Positions 35,163 to 45,159 of a stretch of DNA of 64,000 bases are shown here, piece after piece (position 1 is the stretch's first letter; every line of letters starts with the position of its first letter). The notes under the pieces are model-generated. The model was not told the DNA's origin and searched no databases. It worked only from the letters and a program-made list of their open reading frames with translations. The position numbers were made by a program, and so were the translations under genes. The stretch comes from an uncultured Pontibacter sp. (GTDB lineage Bacteria > Bacteroidota > Bacteroidia > Cytophagales > Hymenobacteraceae). The DNA lies in contig NZ_CANLZM010000004.1 in assembly GCF_947495565.1 (NCBI RefSeq), positions 248,001 through 312,000 on the forward strand. The letters are read 5' to 3'.

Positions 35163-38100
35163 TTGGAAAAAGAACAGTCAACAAATTACTTCAAAGTTAT
35201 AGGAAAAGCTATTCTAAAAATAGTTTTGGGGCTATTCCTGTTCCTTTTACTGCTTTTTGCGGCTGTTTTTGTCGCTATTCGCTTTCCGGGGGTGCAAACG
35301 GAAGTGGCGCAGCGCGTGGCAACTTACCTCTCCGATGCCACCAAACACGAGGTAAGCGTTAGCCGGGTAGACATTGAGTTTTTCAGCAAGGTGGTTCTGG
35401 AGCAGCTAGAGGTAAAAGATAACCGCCAGCAGCAGCTTTTCTATGTGGGTCGGGCCGAGGCGGCTATAGACGCCTTCTCTATCTTTTCCCCGAACAACCT
35501 AAGTATAAGTTCACTGGAACTGGAGGAGCCTCGCGCCAACCTGGTAAAGTATGAAGGCAGCGACTCTTTAAACCTCAGCTCCTTTATCAGCGCTATGCAG
35601 CAGCTTTTTGTGAAAGACACCACAAAAGCTTCTACTCCATTTAACTTTGAACTGGGCGAGCTGATCATTAAGAACGGCAGCTTTGCCTATGATGATTTTA
35701 ATTACCCCCGCGCGGAGTACGGAATGGATTACCGCCATCTGGCCATTACCAACCTGAACGGCCGGTTTAATGAGTTACAGCTCGGCGATACGCTTCAGGT
35801 AAGTGTAACGGACCTGCAGGCTTTTGAAGCCAACTCCAACACGCGCCTGCACAACCTGGATACGCGTATGACCTATGCTGCCACCTTCTGGGAGTGGGAC
35901 GAACTTGACCTGCAGCTGAACAAGAGCAACCTGCAAAACTATATCCGATTCGATTACAGCACTTTCAGTAACTTCCCTGATTTTGTGGATAGTGTCAGTA
36001 TGACGGCCAACCTGCAGAACAGCAAATTATTTTCTCAGGATATTGCCGTCTTTGCCCCTCAAATCCGCGAATATGATGAGAACCTGCAAGTAAACTCCCT
36101 CAAGCTAAAAGGCATCGTTACTAATTTTTCTGCCACAGACGTAGACCTGGAGTATGGCCGCAACACACACATTGTAGGCAATATCAGCGCCGATGGCCTA
36201 CCAAATTTTGAGGAGACTTTTGCCAACCTCAGGCTTCAGCCCTCTACTATCAGCGCACAGGATCTCCGGCAGTTCTTGCCTGAGGAAGCTTTCCGTATAG
36301 CAAACCGGTTGGGCACCGTACAACTGGAGGGGCGTTTTCTTGGTTTCTATAACGACTTTGTTGCCAACGGTGAATTTGGAACGGCGCTTGGCAACCTGCG
36401 CTCCGATATAAACCTGAAGATCGACGACGACACCCGCACCTCTTCTTACAGCGGCTTTGTAACAACCAACGGCTTTAACCTGGGCCGCCTGCTGGATGCG
36501 GAGGAGCAGATTAAGACAATTTCCATGAGCGGCCGGCTGCAAGGCTCAGGCTTTACCCTGAGCACAGCCAATGTAAAAGCTGATGTTGCCATCAGGCAAG
36601 TGCAGTTGCTGGGGTATAACTATCAGAATATTAACGCCGATGGGGTGCTACAGAAACAGGTATTTGTAGGGGATGTCACTATCAACGACCCGAACCTTGT
36701 CTTTAACGCAAGCGGCGAAATAAATCTAGCCGAAGATCGAAAAGCCTTCAACATGAGAGCTGATCTGGAGCGCATCAACTTTCAGGCGCTAAACTTGAGT
36801 AATGAACCTTTGTTATTAAGCGCCAATGCAAATCTAAATTTTAAGGGTTTAAGACTGGATGACTTTGAAGGCACGGCTCGCTTTGACAGCGCCTTTGTTA
36901 GCTATCAGGGCAAGAGCCTGTCGCTCGACTCTATGTTGGTTGAATCGGATATTGCTGAAGGGCAGCGCCGACTGAACCTGTTTTCAAACCTGCTCGACCT
37001 GCATATTGACGGCAACTTTGACTATACCACCCTCATCGCCGACTTAAAAACCTTGGTTCAGGAGTATAAACTTAACTTTGAGAGCGATCCAGTTGCCACA
37101 GCGGCTTACTATAATAGAAAAGAAAAAGGCACAGCCGATGAGTATGCGGTTAACTATACTATCAACTTAAAACGCGCCAATCCCATACTTGATTTATTTG
37201 TGCCGGAGCTTGTTTTTTCGGACAGCTCTAAGGTAGAAGGCTCTTTCCGACACGATGCCACCGCCATTTTAGAGCTTTATGCCACTATCGATACTATACT
37301 TTATGAGGATTATACTTTATTTAGTAATAATATCGAAATCAGCACCTCCAAGTTGCTTCACAATGCAGATGTGTTGGCAGCAGCATTATTCACATCACAA
37401 CAGCAGGAACTGCCGGGAGCAGAAAAAACAGAGGACTTTTTTCTGGAAGGCATCTGGAGCGAGCGCACCATACAGTTTGCTACCAGCTTACGGCAGCCAC
37501 AGCAGAACAACCGCGCCCTGATAACAGGAGACCTGAATTTTCTGCAGAACCAGGTGCAGATTGTCTTTGATGAGTCTGATATAACGCTACAGCAGAACAT
37601 ATGGGCTTTTGTGCCTGGCAACACCTTATACATCAGTGAAAGAGGCAACCGATTGGTGTTTGAGAACTTCGCGCTCACCAACCAGAATCAGGTAATTCGT
37701 GCAGAAGGAACTGTTTCTGCAGATCCGGACAGCCGCCTTGTGCTGAACATAGAGAACTTCAAGCTTAACAATCTGAACCCACTCCTGCCTATGAAAATAG
37801 CCGGGGAAGTAACGGCGCAACTCACTGCGCAAGACCTTTACAATGAGGCCAAAATAAACGCAGCCATGCAAGTAGACTCTTTCTACCTGGATAATGTATT
37901 TATCGGAAACGTGGTAGGCAGCACGGACTGGACAAAAGCCAACCAACGGGCCTCTGTTGATTTAGGTATTCAGCGCGATGAAAAGAAGGTACTGGCGCTT
38001 AGCGGCTTCTACAACCCGCAAGCCGAAGAAGATCAGCTAGACCTGCTGGCCGTGCTGGACCAGGCAAACCTAAAATTGACAGAACCAGTGCTGCGAGGGT

Positions 38101-39704
38101 TATTTTCAGATTTGGGTGGTGATATGGAAGGCCGCATCCGAGTGCTCGGTAACTTGAGCGCTCCTGTGCTTAAAGGCTCTGTGATGGTAACCAACGGCCA
38201 GTTTACGTTTGATTACCTTAATACGACCTACCGCTTCTCCGACCGCATCTACTTTGGACCCAACAGCATCAGCTTCCGAAATGCGCAGCTACAGGACTTG
38301 TTCGGCAACAAAGCAACCGTATCGGGAGGTATAGCCCACGATGGTTTCCGGAACATGGTGATCGACATGGAGGCGCGTTACCGTAACTTTATGGTTCTCA
38401 ACACCACGGAAACCCAAAACGAGCTTTTCTATGGTACGGCTTTCGCCACGGGCACCGCCAGCGTACTTGGCCCCACTGAAAACCTGCAGGTAAACGTAGA
38501 TGCGCGAAGCGACGCGAACACACGCATAGTGCTTCCGCTTGATTACCAAACAGATGTATCACGTAAGGATTTCATTCGGTTTGTCAATAAAAATCCAGAA
38601 TCCGGCACAGGTGTGGAGGTAGAAGCAGAAAGCAGCACAGTGGACCTCTCGGGCATCAACCTGGATTTTAACCTGGATGTAACAGACGATGCTTATTTCG
38701 AAATAATTATTGACCGTACAACGGGCGATGTCATTAGAGGCTCTGGCAACGGTGATATACAGATGACGATTGATACCCGCGGCGACTTCAACATGTACGG
38801 TACCTTTGAAATTACGGAAGGTGCTTACAACCTGAACCTTCTGGAAGGCCTGGTAACCCGGGAGTTTAAAGTGGTACCGGGCGGCACCATCACCTGGAAC
38901 GGAGATCCTACCGCCGGTGTCATGGATATCAGAGCCAACTATACACAGATGGCCTCTTTCACCAATTTTCCTGGCTTTTCAGATTTAACGGGCCGGTATC
39001 CTGTTATAGCTGTAATTGACCTTCGCGGCCCTCTCCTTACACCGCAGATACAGCTTGGCCTGAGCTTTGAGCAGCTGCCGCAGGAGGTGCAGACGTCTCT
39101 ATACTCTGTTATTAACTCTATCAAAAGCGATGAAAGTGAGCTGAACCGCCAGGTCTTCAGCCTGCTGGTATTGCAGCGGCTTTCCCCACAGGGCACCCTT
39201 GCCTTCGATAGCAGCGTAGGAGCCGGAGCCGTAGGTGGTAGCTTGGGAAGCCTGCTTTCAAGCCAGCTGAATACCTTCTTCAACAGCATCGACAGTAACC
39301 TTGAAGTTGATATTGGCTTGGGCATTATCGGGGAGGATGCGCTTGCTTCGCTGCAGGTGCGCTTGAGCTATACGTTTTTTCAGGGACGCCTGCGTGTTAC
39401 CAATGAGACTGGCTTTGGCGGCGCCACTGACGATGTGCGCGGCAATGCCTATGTCGGCGATTGGCTGCTCGATTACTACATTTCGCAGACAGGTGAGCTG
39501 CGGGCGCGACTGGAGTATAACTCTACCCCAAACATTTATACCGGCCGCATTACCCAAAGCCAAAGTATAAGTTTGCTGCACACCAAGCGTTTTGATAACC
39601 TTCGGGAGCTTTTTGGGAGCGAGAAGCGCGCGCGACGGCAGCAGCGCCTTGAAATGGAACGGGACCGCATTATACTTGACTCTGACCCGCGGCTGGAGTT
39701 ATAA
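35163..39704 (+). CDS. TamB-like translocation/assembly module protein
   Basis: A 1513-residue inner-membrane-anchored periplasmic protein with one N-terminal transmembrane helix (about 17-36, IVLGLFLFLLLLFAAVFVAI), a long beta-rich AsmA/TamB repeat region and a C-terminal DUF490/TamB domain (about 1100-1460; DLRGPLLTPQIQLGLSFEQLPQEVQTSLYS, LLSSQLNTFF, DIGLGI). TamB-like proteins bridge inner and outer membranes and are implicated in phospholipid transport or outer-membrane assembly. The start is TTG: the frame is closed by a stop at 35148 and the next Met is over 100 residues in. No tamA-like partner is adjacent. Confidence 0.9.
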   Translation: MEKEQSTNYFKVIGKAILKIVLGLFLFLLLLFAAVFVAIRFPGVQTEVAQRVATYLSDATKHEVSVSRVDIEFFSKVVLEQLEVKDNRQQQLFYVGRAEAAIDAFSIFSPNNLSISSLELEEPRANLVKYEGSDSLNLSSFISAMQQLFVKDTTKASTPFNFELGELIIKNGSFAYDDFNYPRAEYGMDYRHLAITNLNGRFNELQLGDTLQVSVTDLQAFEANSNTRLHNLDTRMTYAATFWEWDELDLQLNKSNLQNYIRFDYSTFSNFPDFVDSVSMTANLQNSKLFSQDIAVFAPQIREYDENLQVNSLKLKGIVTNFSATDVDLEYGRNTHIVGNISADGLPNFEETFANLRLQPSTISAQDLRQFLPEEAFRIANRLGTVQLEGRFLGFYNDFVANGEFGTALGNLRSDINLKIDDDTRTSSYSGFVTTNGFNLGRLLDAEEQIKTISMSGRLQGSGFTLSTANVKADVAIRQVQLLGYNYQNINADGVLQKQVFVGDVTINDPNLVFNASGEINLAEDRKAFNMRADLERINFQALNLSNEPLLLSANANLNFKGLRLDDFEGTARFDSAFVSYQGKSLSLDSMLVESDIAEGQRRLNLFSNLLDLHIDGNFDYTTLIADLKTLVQEYKLNFESDPVATAAYYNRKEKGTADEYAVNYTINLKRANPILDLFVPELVFSDSSKVEGSFRHDATAILELYATIDTILYEDYTLFSNNIEISTSKLLHNADVLAAALFTSQQQELPGAEKTEDFFLEGIWSERTIQFATSLRQPQQNNRALITGDLNFLQNQVQIVFDESDITLQQNIWAFVPGNTLYISERGNRLVFENFALTNQNQVIRAEGTVSADPDSRLVLNIENFKLNNLNPLLPMKIAGEVTAQLTAQDLYNEAKINAAMQVDSFYLDNVFIGNVVGSTDWTKANQRASVDLGIQRDEKKVLALSGFYNPQAEEDQLDLLAVLDQANLKLTEPVLRGLFSDLGGDMEGRIRVLGNLSAPVLKGSVMVTNGQFTFDYLNTTYRFSDRIYFGPNSISFRNAQLQDLFGNKATVSGGIAHDGFRNMVIDMEARYRNFMVLNTTETQNELFYGTAFATGTASVLGPTENLQVNVDARSDANTRIVLPLDYQTDVSRKDFIRFVNKNPESGTGVEVEAESSTVDLSGINLDFNLDVTDDAYFEIIIDRTTGDVIRGSGNGDIQMTIDTRGDFNMYGTFEITEGAYNLNLLEGLVTREFKVVPGGTITWNGDPTAGVMDIRANYTQMASFTNFPGFSDLTGRYPVIAVIDLRGPLLTPQIQLGLSFEQLPQEVQTSLYSVINSIKSDESELNRQVFSLLVLQRLSPQGTLAFDSSVGAGAVGGSLGSLLSSQLNTFFNSIDSNLEVDIGLGIIGEDALASLQVRLSYTFFQGRLRVTNETGFGGATDDVRGNAYVGDWLLDYYISQTGELRARLEYNSTPNIYTGRITQSQSISLLHTKRFDNLRELFGSEKRARRQQRLEMERDRIILDSDPRLEL

Positions 39705-39791
39705 AGTATGGCATGCCTTTTTTCGGGGCTTTGTACCTCACGCCTGCGCTTTTGTGAAATATATTTCTAATTTTGTGAGCAAGGCAAAGCT

Positions 39792-40688
39792 ATGGCGACG
39801 AAAGTAAAACACATCAAGAAGAAAAAATTAGGAAATTACCCTCACCTGATGGTAGTGTTTAGCATTACGCTGGCGCTGTTTGTTATTGGCGTATTTGGGC
39901 TACTGCTGATCCATGCCGAAAAGCTTTCGGAAAAGGTAAAAGAAAGTATAGAAATGCAAGTTTACCTGGACCGTAACCTAACGGAGGTACAGCTGGTGCG
40001 CCTGCAGAAAACCTTTGCGTCCAAAGAATACATCGCTTTCCAGCACGATACAGCCCAGGTACGTTATGTGTCTAAAGAGGAAGGTGCCAAAGCTTTTCTG
40101 GATGAGACCGGCGAAGACTTCATGACCTTTCTAGGTGACAACCCGCTACGTGATGCCTATGTGCTCCGTATAGATGCCGACCACTCCAGCTCAGCTATGC
40201 TTAAGAGTATAAAACTAGACCTGGAGGACGTAGATGGCGTGTATGAGGTGCAGTATGTGGAGAGCCTGATAGAATCCATCAACGAGAACATCCAGAAAAT
40301 CAGCATCATCTTATTAGGCTTTGCAGCCATACTTGTGCTGGTTGTCATTATCCTGATCAACAACACCATAAAGCTTGCCTTATACTCGCAGCGCTTCCTG
40401 ATCAGAAGTATGCAGCTGGTTGGCGCTACCTCATTTTTTATACAGCGCCCATTCCTGAACAGAGCCGCCTGGCAGGGTATTGTGAGCGGCTTACTGGCCT
40501 CTACCCTGCTTTTTGGCTTAATGCAATATGCTTATACAGAGATTACGGAGCTACAGCTTTTGCGCAACGATGAGCAGACATACATACTGATGGGCGCCCT
40601 GGTGGTGCTCGGTTTGATAATCGGCTTTATGAGCTCTTACCGCTCCGTACGCAAGTACCTGAGCATGTCTTTAGACGAACTATACTAA
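39792..40688 (+). CDS. ftsX: Cell division permease-like protein FtsX
   Basis: Inner-membrane partner of the FtsE ATPase, coupling division to peptidoglycan hydrolase activation. The 298-residue product has a basic N-terminus, TM1 (about 20-43), a periplasmic domain (about 45-165; MQVYLDRNLTEVQLVRLQ, VRYVSKEEGAKAFL) and three C-terminal TM helices with FtsX features (IILINNTIKLALYSQRFLIRSMQLVGA). It starts a run of closely spaced genes (ftsX, DUF3098, uppP, truB, ribF). ftsE is not in the window. Confidence 0.93.
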   Translation: MATKVKHIKKKKLGNYPHLMVVFSITLALFVIGVFGLLLIHAEKLSEKVKESIEMQVYLDRNLTEVQLVRLQKTFASKEYIAFQHDTAQVRYVSKEEGAKAFLDETGEDFMTFLGDNPLRDAYVLRIDADHSSSAMLKSIKLDLEDVDGVYEVQYVESLIESINENIQKISIILLGFAAILVLVVIILINNTIKLALYSQRFLIRSMQLVGATSFFIQRPFLNRAAWQGIVSGLLASTLLFGLMQYAYTEITELQLLRNDEQTYILMGALVVLGLIIGFMSSYRSVRKYLSMSLDELY

Positions 40689-40692
40689 TACT

Positions 40693-40911
40693 ATGGAGGA
40701 AAATAAAAACAACCTCGCCTTTGGCAAAAAGAACTATGTTCTGATGCTGGCTGGCATCGCCGTGCTGGCTCTTGGCTTCTTTATCATGACGCTGGACACC
40801 GAACCTTACGGTTTAGGTTTCTTAGGCATCACACTAGGTCCGCTGGTTGTGCTGGCAGGCTTCGCTATCGAATTTTTTGCCATAATGGCTAAGGACAAAA
40901 CGCAGCAATAA
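40693..40911 (+). CDS. DUF3098 small membrane protein
   Basis: A 72-residue protein with two transmembrane helices (about 13-33 and 42-64) and the family start FGKKNYVLMLAGIAVLALGFFIMT. DUF3098 is a Bacteroidota family of unknown function. It is tightly packed: 4 nt after ftsX and immediately before uppP, the usual order in this phylum, suggesting a role in the envelope or division. Confidence 0.9.
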   Translation: MEENKNNLAFGKKNYVLMLAGIAVLALGFFIMTLDTEPYGLGFLGITLGPLVVLAGFAIEFFAIMAKDKTQQ

Positions 40912-41745
40912 ATGAGTATTTGGCAGGCTATTATCTTAGCCATTGTTGAAGGATTGACAGAATTCCTACCGGTATCCTCAACCGGGCACATGATTATCGC
41001 CTCTAGCCTGATGGGCATTAACGAGTTGCCGATAACAAAGATATTCACGGTTAACATACAGTTCGGAGCCATACTTTCTGTTGTGGTGCTGTACTGGCGC
41101 CGATTCGTGCAGGGCTTTGACTTTTACCTAAAGCTGTTCGTTGCCTTTATACCTGCAGCTATACTTGGCTTTGCCTTCAATGATATCATCGACAGCATGC
41201 TGGAAAGTGTGCTGATCACCGCTTTAATGCTGGTGTTGGGAGGTGTTGTGCTTCTTTTCGTTGATAAGTGGTTCCGCAATTCAACTAACACCGAGATCAG
41301 CTACAAAAACGCATTCCTGATAGGTTTTGCGCAGTGCCTGGCCATGATTCCGGGTGTTTCCAGGTCTGCCGCCTCTATTATCGGCGGTCTGGCGCAAGGC
41401 ATCGACAGAAAAGCGGCGGCAGAGTTCTCATTCTTCCTGGCTGTGCCTACCATGCTGGCTGCTGCTACTTACAAGCTCCTGACTGATTTGCTTGGCCTTG
41501 AGATTTCTGATCTTTTGGAGTTTGACCTCGTTAAAATATCCAACAGCTTTGAAGTAATACAGCCCGGCGATTTGCAGCTGCTACTGGTAGGAAATGTAGT
41601 GGCCTTCTTTGTGGCTATGGCAGCAATCAGCTTCTTTATCAGCTTCCTGACAAAGTATGGCTTTAAGGTGTTCGGCTATTACAGAATTGCCGTGGGTGTG
41701 GCGTTACTGGCGCTGCTTGCTATGGGTGTTGATTTAAAAGTATAA
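40912..41745 (+). CDS. uppP: Undecaprenyl-diphosphatase
   Basis: Recycles undecaprenyl pyrophosphate to the monophosphate carrier used by peptidoglycan and polysaccharide pathways. The 277-residue polytopic protein has [15 protein letters not shown], the second signature [11 protein letters not shown] and about eight hydrophobic segments. Over-expression of this family (BacA) confers bacitracin resistance. Its start codon abuts the DUF3098 stop, and truB follows after 2 nt. Confidence 0.96.
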   Translation: MSIWQAIILAIVEGLTEFLPVSSTGHMIIASSLMGINELPITKIFTVNIQFGAILSVVVLYWRRFVQGFDFYLKLFVAFIPAAILGFAFNDIIDSMLESVLITALMLVLGGVVLLFVDKWFRNSTNTEISYKNAFLIGFAQCLAMIPGVSRSAASIIGGLAQGIDRKAAAEFSFFLAVPTMLAAATYKLLTDLLGLEISDLLEFDLVKISNSFEVIQPGDLQLLLVGNVVAFFVAMAAISFFISFLTKYGFKVFGYYRIAVGVALLALLAMGVDLKV

Positions 41746-41747
41746 CT

Positions 41748-42446
41748 ATGCAATACGATTTTGCCGCCGGCGAAATACTACTTATAAATAAACCACTAGA
41801 CTGGACCTCCTTCGACGTGGTGAAGAAAGTGCGCAATACTATCCGCGTAAAGAAAGTCGGCCATGCCGGCACTTTGGATCCCTTGGCCACTGGCCTGCTT
41901 ATACTTTGCACCGGCAAATTCACCAAACGCATCGATGAGATTCAGGGGCAGGAGAAGGAATATACCGGTGTTATCCGTCTGGGTGAAACCACGCCTTCTT
42001 ATGACCGTGAAACAGAGGTAACAGAGACCCGTGACATCGGCCACCTGACTGAGGAAAACATAAAGGCAGCTGCCCGGACTTTTGTAGGAACGATAGAGCA
42101 GATACCTCCTATTTACTCTGCCGTACAAATAGATGGTAAGCGGGCATATGATCTTGCTCGTAAAGGCAAAGAAGTGGAGCTCAAGTCGCGCACTGTAACC
42201 ATTCAAGCTTTTGATATTATTAGCATAAATGGACCAGAAGTAGAGTTTAGAGTAGTATGCAGCAAAGGCACCTACATTCGCAGTCTGGCACACGACCTTG
42301 GTCAGCAGCTTGGTGTGGGAGCGCATTTATCTAAACTGGAGCGCACCCGCATCGGCGTGTATAAGTTAGAAGACGCGCTCACCATTGACGATATTATTGC
42401 CATCAGAAAAAAACAGCTGGAGGAAACGGATGGAAGTAATTCGTGA
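41748..42446 (+). CDS. truB: tRNA pseudouridine(55) synthase
   Basis: Forms pseudouridine 55 in the T-loop of tRNAs. The 232-residue product contains the catalytic motif VGHAGTLDPLATGLL (nucleophile Asp44), the IPPIYSAVQIDGKRAYDLAR stretch and CSKGTYIRSLAHDLG. It is at the short end for the family, with no PUA extension. It overlaps the start of ribF by 17 nt, a frequent truB-ribF linkage. Confidence 0.96.
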   Translation: MQYDFAAGEILLINKPLDWTSFDVVKKVRNTIRVKKVGHAGTLDPLATGLLILCTGKFTKRIDEIQGQEKEYTGVIRLGETTPSYDRETEVTETRDIGHLTEENIKAAARTFVGTIEQIPPIYSAVQIDGKRAYDLARKGKEVELKSRTVTIQAFDIISINGPEVEFRVVCSKGTYIRSLAHDLGQQLGVGAHLSKLERTRIGVYKLEDALTIDDIIAIRKKQLEETDGSNS

Positions 42447-43362
42447 TATAGCTGATTTCCCGCAATTGAGCCACCCAGTGGTAACCAGCGGCACCTTTGA
42501 TGGCGTGCATGTTGGTCATCAGAAAATACTTCGCCGCGTAATTGAACTCGCACGGCAAAGCAATGGCCAGAGCGTGGTCATCACTTTTTGGCCGCACCCG
42601 CGCCTCGTGCTCTTCCCGGAAGATAATGACCTGAAGCTGCTTTCTACTATAGAAGAGCGCATCGAGCAACTCCGCAGCTTTGGCATTGATTACCTGCTGA
42701 TCATCCCATTTACCAAAGAGTTTTCGCGTACCTCCTCCCGCAGCTTTATTACAGATATTCTTGTGCGGGCTATCAGCACAAAAGTGCTGGTGATCGGTTA
42801 CGACCATCGTTTCGGGAAAAACAGAGAAGGAAGTTTTGAGCATCTGAAAACCCGTTCAGCGCAATACGGATTTGAGGTAGAGGAAATTCCCCGCCAGGAT
42901 GTGGATGATGTAGGAGTAAGCTCCACAAAAATCCGCAGAGCCTTGGAAAGTGGTGATCTTGAAACAGCGAACAGCTACTTAGGGCGGCTTTATACCTTAA
43001 CCTCTGTGGTAGTGGAAGGCGATAAAATTGGCCGCACCATCGGGTATCCTACAGCTAATTTAGCCTTGCCTCCTGCACATAAGCTTATACCTGGTAACGG
43101 GGTTTACGCCGTGTGGGCAAGTATAAATGAGGATCGTTACCCGGCTATGATGAACATCGGTTTGCGCCCCACAGTAGAGGGTAAGCAGCTAACCTTGGAG
43201 GTTCATCTGCTGGATTTTGATGGAGATCTGTACGGCAAAACAGTAACGGTGCAGTTTGTGGAGCAGCTTCGTAAAGAGCGTAAGTTTGAAACGCTGGATG
43301 CTTTAAAACTGCAACTGGAAAAAGATAAGCAAGCATCACAGGAGATCCTGAATCAGCATTAA
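42430..43362 (+). CDS. ribF: Bifunctional riboflavin kinase / FAD synthetase
   Basis: Makes FMN then FAD from riboflavin. From the ATG at 42430 the product has 310 residues: an N-terminal nucleotidyltransferase domain (VTSGTFDGVHVGHQKILRR, IGYDHRFGKNREG, VSSTKIRRALESGD) and a C-terminal riboflavin kinase domain (GRTIGYPTANLALP, GNGVYAVWA, MMNIGLRPTVEG). An upstream in-frame start at 42385 would add 15 non-conserved residues, so I prefer the internal ATG. It ends the ftsX-ribF run. Confidence 0.95.
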   Translation: MEVIRDIADFPQLSHPVVTSGTFDGVHVGHQKILRRVIELARQSNGQSVVITFWPHPRLVLFPEDNDLKLLSTIEERIEQLRSFGIDYLLIIPFTKEFSRTSSRSFITDILVRAISTKVLVIGYDHRFGKNREGSFEHLKTRSAQYGFEVEEIPRQDVDDVGVSSTKIRRALESGDLETANSYLGRLYTLTSVVVEGDKIGRTIGYPTANLALPPAHKLIPGNGVYAVWASINEDRYPAMMNIGLRPTVEGKQLTLEVHLLDFDGDLYGKTVTVQFVEQLRKERKFETLDALKLQLEKDKQASQEILNQH

Positions 43363-43383
43363 TTCTGATTTCATAATTTAAAT

Positions 43384-43428
43384 AGCAGCAAGCCAGCCCG
43401 ATCATGATCAGGCTGGCTTGCTGCTTTA
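43384..43428 (+). terminator. Terminator of the ftsX-ribF run
   Basis: A perfect 15-bp GC-rich stem (43384-43398 with 43411-43425), 12-nt loop, then a short T-run. Confidence 0.8.
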
Positions 43429-43631
43429 CAGGCTGCGTTGAAAGTATAAAAATTTTCGAACATTGTTAGAAACCTGGCGCTTTAGATTTCGCCTAACCTT
43501 TACGCTATTTCACCCGAAAAAGGGATAGCCATACTTTTATATGCCTATTTTTATATCTAAATTACCTACAAACCCATAACATCTGTTAAGCTACCATGGC
43601 TTAATCAAACAACACTACCATATTAACTACT

Positions 43632-44330
43632 ATGATAAATAAAACTGTTAAAAACGCCCAGGAGGCACTTGAGGGAGTGCAGGACGGTATGACCTTTATG
43701 CTAGGAGGCTTCGGCCTGTGCGGCATCCCGGAAAATGCCATTCAGGAGCTGCTGCGCCTGAGCGTAAACAACCTGACCTGCATCTCTAATAATGCAGGCG
43801 TTGATGACTTCGGTATCGGCCTACTGCTGCAGAAGCACCAGGTAAAGAAAATGATCTCCAGCTACGTAGGCGAAAACGCAGAGTTCGAGCGCCAGCTGCT
43901 TAGTGGCGAACTGGAAGTGGAATTGATTCCGCAAGGCACCCTGGCTGAGCGTATACGTGCGGGAGGCGCGGGCATTCCAGCTTTCTTCACCCCAGCCGGC
44001 TATGGCACAGAGGTGGGTGAAGGCAAAGAGAGCCGGGAGTTTAACGGTAAAATGTACCTCATGGAAGAATGGCTGAAAGCCGACTTCTCGTTTGTAAAAG
44101 CTTGGAAAGGTGATACAGCCGGCAACCTGATCTACAAAGGCACTGCACGCAATTTTAATCCGATGATGGCAGCAGCCGGAAAAATAACGGTAGCCGAGGT
44201 AGAGGAACTCGTGCCAGCCGGCGAGCTCGACCCGAATATGATTCACACGCCTGGTATTTATGTGCAGCGCATTTTTCAGGGTGAGAAGTATGAAAAGCGC
44301 ATCGAACAGCGTACAGTTAGAACTGCTTAA
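43632..44330 (+). CDS. 3-oxoacid CoA-transferase subunit A
   Basis: Alpha subunit of a two-subunit family I CoA-transferase (SCOT type), which moves CoA between succinyl-CoA and acetoacetate or similar oxoacids. The 232-residue product has [15 protein letters not shown] near the N-terminus and the conserved [15 protein letters not shown]. Subunit B follows after 11 nt, so they form an operon. It probably serves ketone body or branched-chain/fatty-acid breakdown. The acid specificity is inferred from the family. Confidence 0.92.
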   Translation: MINKTVKNAQEALEGVQDGMTFMLGGFGLCGIPENAIQELLRLSVNNLTCISNNAGVDDFGIGLLLQKHQVKKMISSYVGENAEFERQLLSGELEVELIPQGTLAERIRAGGAGIPAFFTPAGYGTEVGEGKESREFNGKMYLMEEWLKADFSFVKAWKGDTAGNLIYKGTARNFNPMMAAAGKITVAEVEELVPAGELDPNMIHTPGIYVQRIFQGEKYEKRIEQRTVRTA

Positions 44331-44341
44331 ATCAGAACAAT

Positions 44342-44998
44342 ATGGCTTTAGATAAACACGGAATAGCGAAAAGGATCGCGAAAGAGGTAAAAAACGGCAT
44401 GTATGTTAACTTAGGCATCGGTATTCCTACGTTGGTGGCTAATTACATTCCGCATGGTGTGGAGGTGGTGCTGCAGTCGGAGAACGGGTTGCTGGGCATG
44501 GGCCCCTTCCCTACCGAAGAGCATGTAGACGCAGACCTCATCAACGCTGGCAAGCAAACCATCACCACCCTGCCGGGCTCCTCCATTTTCAGCTCTTCAG
44601 AAAGCTTTGGCATGATCCGGGGAGAGCACGTGGACCTGACCATACTTGGCGCCATGGAGGTATCAGAGAACGGTGATATCGCTAACTGGAAAATTCCGGG
44701 CAAAATGGTAAAAGGTATGGGCGGCGCCATGGATTTAGTGGCCTCAGCCAAAAATATAATAGTAGCCATGCAGCACACTGCCCGCGATGGGTCTTCTAAG
44801 CTCTTACAATCATGTACTCTTCCCATCACCGGCCTTAACTGTGTGAAAAAGATTGTGACGGATTTAGCGGTAATAGAAGTTGTGGACGGCGGCTTTAAGC
44901 TTTTAGAACGGGCTCCAGGCGTATCAGTGGAAGATATTAAGGCTGCTACCGCAGGAAATCTTATAGTAGAGGGTGAAGTACCTGAGATAGAAGTATAA
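44342..44998 (+). CDS. 3-oxoacid CoA-transferase subunit B
   Basis: Beta subunit partner of the preceding gene. The 218-residue product has the [13 protein letters not shown] motif and the catalytic glutamate in the [10 protein letters not shown] signature (Glu47), which forms the covalent CoA thioester. The pair ends with a terminator directly downstream. Order A-B and spacing match SCOT operons in other bacteria. Confidence 0.93.
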   Translation: MALDKHGIAKRIAKEVKNGMYVNLGIGIPTLVANYIPHGVEVVLQSENGLLGMGPFPTEEHVDADLINAGKQTITTLPGSSIFSSSESFGMIRGEHVDLTILGAMEVSENGDIANWKIPGKMVKGMGGAMDLVASAKNIIVAMQHTARDGSSKLLQSCTLPITGLNCVKKIVTDLAVIEVVDGGFKLLERAPGVSVEDIKAATAGNLIVEGEVPEIEV

Positions 44999-45023
44999 AG
45001 CAGGTTTTGATACTATAGAAGAC

Positions 45024-45052
45024 AAAGCGCAGCCTCGAAACTGCGCTTTTTT
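45024..45052 (+). terminator. Terminator of the CoA-transferase operon
   Basis: A perfect 9-bp stem (45024-45032 with 45041-45049), 8-nt loop, followed by a T-run. Confidence 0.85.
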
Positions 45053-45159
45053 ACTTAATTTGCAGTAAGCATCTTGTATTATCTGGTGCTGCGGATATAT
45101 TATATCAAAACTATACTATAACTACGTATACACCCTTAAGTATAAAATCCCATTAAGTA

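Noticed and set aside
42385..42429. Longer N-terminus for ribF
   Set aside because: The 15 extra residues lie inside truB and are not typical of RibF; the ATG at 42430 precedes the conserved region.
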